Shown here one piece after another: positions 1-5,097 of a stretch of DNA of 5,439 nucleotides (its first letter is position 1; each line of letters begins with the position of its first letter). The translations under genes and the position numbers were made by a program. Origin of the DNA: Calditrichota bacterium (GTDB taxonomy: Bacteria > Zhuqueibacterota > Zhuqueibacteria > Zhuqueibacterales > Geothermadaptataceae); assembly GCA_008501545.1 (NCBI GenBank), contig QQUM01000072.1, forward strand, positions 1 through 5,439, given 5' to 3'. The notes beneath the pieces are model-generated. The model saw only the letters and a list, made by a program, of their open reading frames with translations, was not told the origin of the DNA and searched no databases.

Positions 1-1568
1 TTTGAAATTTCCATGACAATGGGTTCGCTGCTGAAATCGCTCGCTGAGAATGTACGGACAGCATCGTCCGGGTTATTGGCAAAGCTGAGTTCGCCACCCT
101 GTGCATGCAGGGAATCATCGATCATGAGCTCGATCCAGTCGACGTAGGTCTTTGCACTGCCGACGGTGTTTTTAAATTGCACTTGCATGGTGTTGCTGCC
201 CGACGTTTCTGTACTTAATTGCTGAAAACTTCGGATGGTCGAACTGATCACCTTGTAGCCATCTGATGACCCTGATGAGCTGTTGAAGCTAAAAATTTGC
301 TCTGTGCTATTGTTCAGGCGTAAACCGAGTGTATTTGGTGAGCCAACATCGTCAGCCACCATGCGCAAACGGATTTTTGCGCTGGAGCGGCGCGGATTGA
401 TAAAAGTAAATTCGAAGTTTTCAAAATCACCGGGGGAGAGTGGATTGTCATACCAATCCCGTCCGGAATCCATGATTTTTAGCAGGTCATTTTCAATGCT
501 GTGCAGATGCAATCCATGCTGCACCGTTGTGCCAGCGCTCGCAGATTCTACCTGAAATCGTTTTGCTGCAGAAGCTTGTGCGTCCCACGAGAGCCAGTAG
601 ACATTTTTTGTTTCGTAGGGATTTGTGTAGTGGACCCACTGCCCCAGCTCATCTGAGTATTCCCAGTCATTGACACTCTGGCCGAAAAACAGGATCGTGT
701 CGGTGCTGTTGATTTGTCCATCGCCACCATCTTGCACAATGATGGGGATTTCAATAAGCGACTGCGACCGTTCGGCGGTCACGCCTTCCGGCAATGGGCG
801 ACCACCACCATTGTACATGCGGATTTGGTCCTGATCGAGTGAACTTATCGCAACACCCGCCTGGGTAAGCATGGCGCCGGAAATACGGTAAATACCATTG
901 CTCTCTACTTCCATGCGCACAAATTCGCGCCCGGTTTGCTGGGAACGTTTTAATAAAGTACTTTGTGCACGGCGCCGTGTGAATTGGTTGATAGCTTCTG
1001 CGTTTAAAACAGCTCTCCCGGAGACGCTTGTTTGTTCAGTGAAGTTGTCGGCGATTGGTTGAAAGGCTGGCCAGGAAACCTGGATTTCTGCACTTGTGAG
1101 GTATTGCCATTCTCCATTGAAAAAGCGCAAAGGAATGGTGCGAATTTGTGCAATACGAAGATCGCCCATCCAGCCGGTGCCGGAAATTCCGACTGTATTT
1201 ATTTCCTCGTTTATCGGTTGGTCGGGCAGTCCGTGCTGCAACGGGAGTTTTGTTTCGACTGATCGCCATTGGGCATTAAGAAGTGTGACATTGATTGGTC
1301 GATCTACTGGGGGCACCGCCAATACAGTCGTCTGTTCCGGGTAAAGTTGGTTTTGATAATTAAAAATACCTGTCTGCTCCTGAAAGCGAATGCGGAGTTT
1401 TTCCGTTCTGTTCTGCTCGAGCGTATCTATCGTCGGGGTTTTAAAAGCAAGTCGGTAGATTAAGCCGGAATTTGTTTGCTGCAAAATTGTGGCATGATTT
1501 TCTGCAAAACCTGTAAGTGGAAATACCAATAAACTGCTAAGAAGGTAGAAAATAAATCGTTTTTTCAT
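1..1568 (-). CDS. porU: PorU-like C25 family protein (T9SS sortase), N-terminal part, truncated by window edge
   Basis: My translation is an uninterrupted 522-codon frame leading off the left edge. The start ATG is at 1568-1566; an in-frame TAA lies five codons upstream, so no earlier ATG fits. Residues 1-22 are a Sec signal peptide (MKKR, hydrophobic core, cleavage after GFA). The following segment, with TGWMGDLRIAQIRTIPLRF (131-149), YRIS (227-230), IRMYNGGGRPLPEG (249-262), IPIIVQDGGDGQINSTDTIL (274-293) and YTNPYETKNVYWLSW (314-328), matches the N-terminal and propeptide-like region of C25/PorU proteins; YVDWIEL (475-481) resembles the DYIEL strand of the next beta-sandwich. In known systems PorU is the outer-surface sortase that removes the T9SS signal domain from cargo and attaches it to anionic lipopolysaccharide. 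The catalytic His/Cys domain lies outside the window, so a secreted gingipain-like protease remains possible. There is no clear Shine-Dalgarno sequence. The family call is firm; the porU assignment is moderate. Confidence 0.75.
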   Translation of the reverse strand, partial: MKKRFIFYLLSSLLVFPLTGFAENHATILQQTNSGLIYRLAFKTPTIDTLEQNRTEKLRIRFQEQTGIFNYQNQLYPEQTTVLAVPPVDRPINVTLLNAQWRSVETKLPLQHGLPDQPINEEINTVGISGTGWMGDLRIAQIRTIPLRFFNGEWQYLTSAEIQVSWPAFQPIADNFTEQTSVSGRAVLNAEAINQFTRRRAQSTLLKRSQQTGREFVRMEVESNGIYRISGAMLTQAGVAISSLDQDQIRMYNGGGRPLPEGVTAERSQSLIEIPIIVQDGGDGQINSTDTILFFGQSVNDWEYSDELGQWVHYTNPYETKNVYWLSWDAQASAAKRFQVESASAGTTVQHGLHLHSIENDLLKIMDSGRDWYDNPLSPGDFENFEFTFINPRRSSAKIRLRMVADDVGSPNTLGLRLNNSTEQIFSFNSSSGSSDGYKVISSTIRSFQQLSTETSGSNTMQVQFKNTVGSAKTYVDWIELMIDDSLHAQGGELSFANNPDDAVRTFSASDFSSEPIVMEIS

Positions 1569-1623
1569 CGGCCAATTTGGATTTTAGTTGTTGGGGATTT
1601 TTCGATATAAACCGGATTTTTAT

Positions 1624-1639
1624 GCCGGAAATTCCCGGC
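1624..1639. repeat. Short palindrome in the leader of the PorU-like gene
   Basis: GCCGG at 1624-1628 pairs with CCGGC at 1635-1639 around a 6-nt AT-rich centre, 56 bp upstream of the leftward start codon. It could be a small leader hairpin or an operator half-site pair. It is short enough to be chance. Confidence 0.3.
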
Positions 1640-1701
1640 GATTCTCATTACGGGCTGTTGTGTGTTTTTTTTGTCTGCCCTTTTCATATATGGGTGAAAA
1701 T

Positions 1702-1732
1702 GTGCCAGGCACTTTTTTGAAGTGCCTGGCAC
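1702..1732. repeat. Perfect 13-bp-stem hairpin with self-palindromic arms
   Basis: The left arm GTGCCAGGCACTT (1702-1714) and right arm AAGTGCCTGGCAC (1720-1732) are exact reverse complements around a 5-nt TTTTG loop. Each arm contains GTGCC-N-GGCAC, itself a palindrome with one central base (A in one arm, T in the other). The unit is therefore both an inverted repeat and a near-perfect direct repeat. Neither strand has a proper U-run after the stem: the plus strand continues GTGAACG, and the minus strand only ATTTTC. A Rho-independent terminator is thus unlikely, and it also sits between divergent genes. A dispersed REP-like intergenic palindrome or a protein-binding site is more likely; copy number cannot be seen from one window. 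Confidence 0.75.
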
Positions 1733-1858
1733 GTGAACGACGTTTTATGAAAGTTTCAATTTTGATTTATACCTGGATGTAACGACAAAGGTGACAATAT
1801 AGAACATCTCTAAAAGACAAGCAATTAATAACTTGTTTTCAATCGATGTGCAGCATGC

Positions 1859-1887
1859 TTGCTTTTTAGATTCATTTTTTCTATAAT
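1859..1887 (+). promoter_or_regulatory. Predicted sigma-70-type promoter of smpB-tyrS
   Basis: A -35-like TTGCTT (1859-1864) and a perfect -10 TATAAT (1882-1887) are separated by exactly 17 bp. Transcription would begin near 1893-1895, giving a leader of about 75 nt before the smpB ATG. It faces the smpB-tyrS pair and is the best promoter match I found in the window. No operator is evident over it. Confidence 0.6.
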
Positions 1888-1917
1888 TCACATTCTGATT
1901 TTTGAGCTAACTACTAT

Positions 1918-1952
1918 TACACTGGCCAGGTTCCAAATCCACAGTCAGTGTA
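1918..1952 (+). promoter_or_regulatory. Inverted repeat in the smpB leader
   Basis: TACACTG (1918-1924) and CAGTGTA (1946-1952) are exact reverse complements, separated by 21 nt and ending 8 nt before the AGGA ribosome binding site at 1961-1964. If transcription starts near 1894, this hairpin lies in the mRNA leader and could affect stability or ribosome access. The long loop makes it weak on its own. Confidence 0.35.
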
Positions 1953-1969
1953 GAGAATACAGGAAATAA

Positions 1970-2425
1970 ATGAGCGAAAAAATAATTACAGTCAATCGTA
2001 AAGCGCGCCATGATTACGAGATAATCGATACCTTTGAGGCAGGCCTTGTGCTGCTCGGAACCGAAGTGAAAAGTCTCCGCGATGGCAAAGCCAATCTCAA
2101 AGACAGTTACGCTCGATTATACAACGGCGAGATGTGGTTGCACGGCACACACATCAGCGTCTATTCGCATGGTACGTACAATAACCATGATCCGGAGCGC
2201 CAGCGTAAACTTTTGTTGCACAAAAAAGAACTGCGCAAACTCATCGGACGGGTTGAAGAAGCCGGGCTGACTTTGGTGCCTTTGAAGCTATATTTTAAAC
2301 GCGGGAAAGCCAAAGTGCAAATTGCCCTCGCCCGTGGAAAACGGCAATACGATAAACGCCATGATATTGCCAAGCGCGATGCACAGCGGGAAATTGCACG
2401 CAAGATGAAACAGCATTTAAGATAG
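1970..2425 (+). CDS. smpB: SsrA-binding protein SmpB
   Basis: SmpB is the cytoplasmic partner of tmRNA in trans-translation. It binds the tRNA-like domain, delivers it to the A site of ribosomes stalled on broken mRNA, and lets the nascent chain be tagged for proteolysis. The 151 residues are a normal full length. Family signatures are [10 protein letters not shown] (9-18), [15 protein letters not shown] (25-39), the central [14 protein letters not shown] (46-59), the basic [18 protein letters not shown] (107-124), and the C-terminal tail [16 protein letters not shown] (127-142), which enters the mRNA channel of stalled ribosomes. The start is supported by AGGA at 1961-1964, 5 nt before the ATG. 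It is the first gene of a likely operon with tyrS 17 bp downstream. The tmRNA gene (ssrA), often nearby in other genomes, is not in this window. Confidence 0.97.
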   Translation: MSEKIITVNRKARHDYEIIDTFEAGLVLLGTEVKSLRDGKANLKDSYARLYNGEMWLHGTHISVYSHGTYNNHDPERQRKLLLHKKELRKLIGRVEEAGLTLVPLKLYFKRGKAKVQIALARGKRQYDKRHDIAKRDAQREIARKMKQHLR

Positions 2426-2442
2426 AACGGAGAAAGTTTACA

Positions 2443-3675
2443 ATGTTCGACAATGTTTTTGATGAATTAAAATATCGCGGTTTTATAGAACAATCCACAG
2501 ATGAGACGGCTTTACGTGAACTGCTTGCCACGAAAAAAGTGACCAGCTACATCGGCTTCGATCCAACGGCTGACAGCCTGCACGTTGGTAGTCTGGTGCA
2601 AATTATGGCGCTGTACCACATGCAAAAATACGGACACCAACCCATAGCCTTGTTCGGCGGCGGCACCGCGATGATCGGGGACCCAAGCGGGAAAACCGAA
2701 TTGCGGCAAATGCTGACACGGGAAGCCATCGCTGCAAACGCAGAAAGCATTAAAAAGCAAGTGGGCAAATACATCGATTTCTCCGAAAGCGGCAATGCGG
2801 TTGCTGTTGACAATGCGGACTGGTTGTTTGGCTTGAGTTACATTGAATTTTTGCGTGATATCGGCCGGAATTTTAGTGTCAACCGCATGCTCGCAGCAGA
2901 ATCTTACAAGATGCGTATGGAGACGGGACTCAATTTTATCGAATTTAATTACCAGATTTTGCAGGCTTATGATTACCTGGAGCTTTACCGGCGCCATAAC
3001 TGTATACTGCAAATGGGTGGCAATGACCAGTGGGGCAATATCGTTGCGGGCATCGATCTCATTCGCCGCATGGATGGTGCGGAAGTATATGCTTTGACGA
3101 CGCCGCTTGTGACAACGGCCTCCGGGCAAAAAATGGGGAAAACGGCCCAGGGCGCTGTCTGGCTTGATCCGCAGCGCTATAAGCCCTACGATTTTTACCA
3201 ATATTGGGTCAATGTCGATGATCAGGATGTTGTTCGTTTTATGAAGTTATTTACTGTTATGGCGCCAGAAGAGATCGCGCCATATGAATCCATGCAAGGT
3301 GCAGATTTAAGGAAAGCAAAACAACGGCTTGCATTTGAATTGACGGCGTTTATTCACAGCAAAAAAGATGCGGAAGAAGCACAAAATGCAGCAGCAGCGC
3401 TCTTCGGCGCTGGCGCTGCGAAAGCCGGTGCGCCGGAAACCACGATTACTCATGAGGACATCGGTGAAGGGATGCCGATTACGGCCCTGTTCGCGAGAGT
3501 TGGCCTTGCCCCATCTTCCAGCGAAGCACGACGTATGATTCGTGGCGGGGGAGTGTATTTCAAAGATGAGCGTGTTTCGGACGAACGTTACCTGGTGACG
3601 GCAGCAGATTTCGATAATGGGGAGATTTTACTGCGAGCAGGGAAGAAGCGGTATCATCTGGTGAAATTACAATAG
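2443..3675 (+). CDS. tyrS: Tyrosine--tRNA ligase
   Basis: This cytoplasmic class I enzyme activates tyrosine with ATP and charges tRNA-Tyr. The 410 residues are full length for the bacterial TyrS type with a C-terminal S4 domain. The Rossmann fold carries YIGFDPTADSLHVGS (36-50), with HVGS at 47-50 as the HIGH signature and Y36 at the expected tyrosine-pocket position. GDPSGK (79-84), NYQILQAYDY (169-178, tyrosine-recognition helix) and GGNDQWGN (192-199) follow. The KMSKS loop reads KMGKT (230-234), close to the usual KFGKT of this subfamily. The S4-like RNA-binding domain covers about 345-405. An alanine/glycine-rich linker (about 316-330) joins the domains and looks slightly expanded. GGAG at 2429-2432, 10 nt before the ATG, supports the start. 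It follows smpB by 17 bp and has no T-box or other leader of its own, so it is probably co-transcribed. Confidence 0.98.
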   Translation: MFDNVFDELKYRGFIEQSTDETALRELLATKKVTSYIGFDPTADSLHVGSLVQIMALYHMQKYGHQPIALFGGGTAMIGDPSGKTELRQMLTREAIAANAESIKKQVGKYIDFSESGNAVAVDNADWLFGLSYIEFLRDIGRNFSVNRMLAAESYKMRMETGLNFIEFNYQILQAYDYLELYRRHNCILQMGGNDQWGNIVAGIDLIRRMDGAEVYALTTPLVTTASGQKMGKTAQGAVWLDPQRYKPYDFYQYWVNVDDQDVVRFMKLFTVMAPEEIAPYESMQGADLRKAKQRLAFELTAFIHSKKDAEEAQNAAAALFGAGAAKAGAPETTITHEDIGEGMPITALFARVGLAPSSSEARRMIRGGGVYFKDERVSDERYLVTAADFDNGEILLRAGKKRYHLVKLQ

Positions 3676-3776
3676 CAGCCAGAACGCTGGGGCTGTGTCA
3701 AAACATGAATCTGTGTTATAAATATACAAATTTATGAATACGTGCAGAATCTATATTGTTAAAAATCTATCTCGAA

Positions 3777-3823
3777 GCATCCTGAGTAATCCCGCGCATT
3801 TTGCGGGATGTATCGAAGGGTGC
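3777..3823 (+). repeat. REP-like hairpin, left copy
   Basis: GCATCCT (3777-3783) pairs with AGGGTGC (3817-3823) with one T-G wobble. An asymmetric internal loop follows (GAG opposite TCGA), then a short TA/TA pairing with G3810 bulged. The apical stem is ATCCCGC (3789-3795) with GCGGGAT (3803-3809) around a 7-nt loop. This is the shape of REP (repetitive extragenic palindrome) units. It pairs with an inverted copy at 3842-3890. Confidence 0.65.
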
Positions 3824-3841
3824 ATGCTCAGGAATGCACCC
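3818..3841. repeat. Central 8-bp hairpin between the two REP-like units
   Basis: GGGTGCAT (3818-3825) and ATGCACCC (3834-3841) are perfect complements around an 8-nt loop. The left arm reuses the foot of the left REP-like unit (3817-3823), so this hairpin and that unit's outer stem are mutually exclusive. The pairing could mark the centre of symmetry of the composite repeat. Confidence 0.5.
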
Positions 3842-3890
3842 GCACCTTTCGATACGCCCCGCTTAAAAGCAGCGGGACTACTCAAGATGC
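3842..3890 (-). repeat. REP-like hairpin, right copy (inverted)
   Basis: Read on the minus strand this repeats the left unit: GCATCTTGAGTAGTCCCGC at the start and AAGGTGC at the end, with an apical CCCGC/GCGGG stem and a slightly longer apex. With the two outer AA bases included, the first 21 positions match the left copy at 19 and the last 21 at 18. Two stem differences are compensatory: C-G (3782/3818) corresponds to T-A here (A3885 with T3847 on the plus strand), and A-T (3789/3809) corresponds to G-C. A fifth change turns T-A into T-G, which still pairs. The copies thus differ in sequence but keep the fold. Confidence 0.65.
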
Positions 3891-3956
3891 TTATTTATGA
3901 AATAAACTTAAATCCTGTAAAATATACGGTTTTCTGTATTTTTATTCACTACTTTG

Positions 3957-3984
3957 ATGTTTTGATACAGCCCCAGCGTTTTTT
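3957..3984 (+). terminator. Possible tyrS terminator formed by the right end of the element
   Basis: The right terminal repeat ends in CCCCAGCG followed by six T residues (3979-3984). In a rightward transcript from tyrS it could pair with the left terminal repeat (3683-3706), giving a long stem followed by a U-run. The distance between the arms (about 250 nt) is far larger than in a classical intrinsic terminator, so this is tentative. Confidence 0.2.
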
Positions 3985-3992
3985 ATTATCCT

Positions 3993-4640
3993 TCAGCTTC
4001 CTTCAAAACAAATTTCATTAAATCCATGAATGCCAAACGCAGCCTGACTTAAATCTTGCTTGATATTGAATTCGTGGTGAACCGCCACAACTTTGCACCC
4101 GGCCTGTAAACCCGCCTGCACACCGGCCTGTGAATCCTCAAATACAATGGCTTTATCAGCAGCGACGTCGAGCTTTTCAAGTGTCTTCAAATAAGCTTCA
4201 GGATTCGGTTTATGCTGTGCGACATCTTCCTGGCTGATGATCACATCGAATAATGCAATAATATCCAGCTTTTTCAGGATCGTATCAACCATCCAACGCA
4301 TGGCACTGCTGACAAGGGCAGTCTTTTTGTTATCTCCTTTCAGTTGACTGATGAGCTCAACCACGCCGTCCGTTGGCAGTAACTCGCTATTCAGTAACAA
4401 TTCCTGATAAATATTTTTAAATTCACGATCGAAGCTTTCCGGAGCAGGCGAAATGTTGTGATTCTTGCAGAAATATTCGCGAACGAATTCCCAGCTTTCG
4501 CCCATAACCTGTTTGTATTCTTCGTGATGCGCATTTGCACCGTAAAGATTACTTGTTCGGGCGATCGCTTCCCCTTTCAAACGCTCGTTTGCGAGGAGTG
4601 TGCCATCCATATCAAAAAGGTAAGCTGTAAAATTTTTCAT
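3993..4640 (-). CDS. HAD superfamily (subfamily IA) hydrolase, beta-phosphoglucomutase/phosphatase-like
   Basis: This is a complete 215-residue cytoplasmic HAD protein, the usual size for subfamily IA. Motif I is FDMDGTLL (9-16), with D10 the nucleophile and D12 the acid/base. Motif II is ALVSSA (108-113), with S111 or S112 the phosphate-binding hydroxyl. Motif III is K144 in the KPNPE stretch (144-148), and motif IV is FEDSQAG (167-173), with E168 and D169 binding magnesium. Residues about 17-85 form the helical C1 cap that selects substrate. The KPNPE...FEDS..G pattern is typical of beta-phosphoglucomutase, phosphoglycolate phosphatase and sugar-phosphate phosphatases, but sequence alone does not fix the substrate. 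The gene converges on tyrS and diverges from the SH3 gene, so it is probably monocistronic within the window. The start has only a weak AGG about 10 nt upstream. Confidence 0.93.
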   Translation of the reverse strand: MKNFTAYLFDMDGTLLANERLKGEAIARTSNLYGANAHHEEYKQVMGESWEFVREYFCKNHNISPAPESFDREFKNIYQELLLNSELLPTDGVVELISQLKGDNKKTALVSSAMRWMVDTILKKLDIIALFDVIISQEDVAQHKPNPEAYLKTLEKLDVAADKAIVFEDSQAGVQAGLQAGCKVVAVHHEFNIKQDLSQAAFGIHGFNEICFEGS

Positions 4641-4711
4641 TTGAAGTAACCTGAATATTCTATGATTAGAAAATACAAACCGGTGTCTGATGCCGTCTCT
4701 GATGCGATGCG

Positions 4712-4740
4712 AATTTAGTATTTTCCTATATTGCTAACAA
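4712..4740 (-). promoter_or_regulatory. Weak candidate promoter for the HAD gene
   Basis: On the minus strand TTGTTA (4740-4735) and TAAATT (4717-4712) are 17 bp apart, each matching four of six consensus bases. Transcription would begin near 4705, about 65 nt before the HAD ATG. In such AT-rich sequence a match of this quality can arise by chance. Confidence 0.25.
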
Positions 4741-5082
4741 CAGGATTTGCGCAAGGCATATTTTTAACTAACAAGCTATAGAGAAAACCGGACAAGTGAT
4801 AAAAAGTATTTAAACGCAAACGGCAATTTTTTCCTGTAGATAACAAATGTTATTGCATTCTAACTTATTAGTATTATTTTATTAATCACTCATCAAAACA
4901 GCAATCCTTTTAAATTTGAACGATCAATTACTATAAATTCTCTTAATTTTTTGCTTCATTTCTTTTAATTTTATCGTTTTTTTAAAAATTTCTTTGCGTT
5001 TGCAAGAACGCGTATTCAATATTTCTCTGATTATTTGAATGAGTATGTAGAAGTGTACGGTTTAATTTAATTCAAAATAAGA

Positions 5083-5094
5083 TAAGGAGGTGAT
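5083..5094 (+). promoter_or_regulatory. Perfect extended Shine-Dalgarno sequence of the SH3-domain gene
   Basis: TAAGGAGGTGAT complements the usual 3' end of bacterial 16S rRNA over 12 consecutive bases. GGAGG ends 7 nt before the ATG at 5098, a good spacing, which fixes that start. It is much stronger than the ribosome binding sites of the other four genes, suggesting high translation or a different origin for this gene. Confidence 0.85.
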
Positions 5095-5097
5095 TGC

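Larger units (their letters stand above)
1569..1969. other. Divergent intergenic region between the PorU-like gene and smpB
   Basis: This 401-bp stretch separates two genes transcribed away from each other. It holds a small palindrome in the PorU-like leader (1624-1639), a strong inverted repeat (1702-1732), a sigma-70-type promoter for smpB (1859-1887), a leader hairpin (1918-1952) and the smpB ribosome binding site (AGGA at 1961-1964). The short open frames here have no recognisable protein character, and I see no RNA gene. I could not find a convincing promoter for the leftward gene. Confidence 0.7.
3683..3980. mobile_element. 298-bp non-coding element with 24-bp terminal inverted repeats (MITE-like)
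   Basis: The left end (3683-3706, beginning AACGCTGGGGCTGTG) and the reverse complement of the right end (3957-3980, AACGCTGGGGCTGTA) agree at 23 of 24 positions; the G/A difference is position 15. Beyond that, similarity decays into loosely matching AT-rich sequence. No plausible protein lies between the ends. The element fills the tyrS/HAD convergent gap, starting 7 bp after the tyrS stop and ending 12 bp before the HAD stop. Size, coding emptiness and inverted ends fit a miniature inverted-repeat element moved in trans by a transposase encoded elsewhere. I see no target-site duplication (CAGCCAG left, TTTTATT right), so the outer boundary may be misjudged or the copy old. The family is unassigned. 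Confidence 0.6.
4641..5097. other. AT-rich divergent intergenic region between the HAD and SH3-domain genes
   Basis: This 457-bp stretch has no credible coding frame. By hand count 4861-4980 contains 24 G/C in 120 bases (20%), and 4981-5040 about 27%, well below the flanking genes. The plus strand is markedly T-rich from about 4935 to 5000. Minor features are a 12-bp-spaced direct repeat TCTGATGC (4686-4693 and 4698-4705) and a small inverted repeat GCGTT/AACGC (4996-5000 and 5007-5011) with no U-run. The region should carry promoters for both genes. I find only a weak HAD candidate and none I trust for the SH3 gene. Confidence 0.7.

Noticed and set aside
283..754. Short frames of 90 codons (plus strand) and 68 codons (minus strand)
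   Set aside because: They lie in other frames of the same PorU-like gene and show no protein character.
1032..1463. Several plus- and minus-strand frames of 64-82 codons
   Set aside because: All overlap the continuous minus-strand PorU-like frame, which has a signal peptide and family motifs.
1588..1782. 64-codon frame in the intergenic region
   Set aside because: It reads straight through the 1702-1732 hairpin, lacks a ribosome binding site and has no recognisable domain.
2512..3201. 229-codon open frame antisense to tyrS
   Set aside because: It lies wholly within the unmistakable tyrS gene, and its translation shows no recognisable motif. It is a shadow of the tyrS codon pattern.
3676..3695. 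CAGCC/GGCTG pairing right after the tyrS stop as an intrinsic terminator
   Set aside because: It is followed by TGTCAAAAC, with no U-run, and overlaps the left terminal repeat.
3734..4021. 95-codon plus-strand frame in the tyrS/HAD gap
   Set aside because: It crosses the REP-like hairpins and the right terminal repeat and overlaps the end of the HAD gene. The start of the frame has no convincing ribosome binding site, and the composition is that of repeats.
4911..4918. TAAATTTG, matching the Bacteroidota -7 element TAnnTTTG
   Set aside because: There is no TTG at the expected -33 position, and such words are frequent in sequence with 20% G+C.
4996..5011. GCGTT/AACGC inverted repeat as a terminator
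   Set aside because: The stem is only 5 bp and neither strand continues with a U-run.
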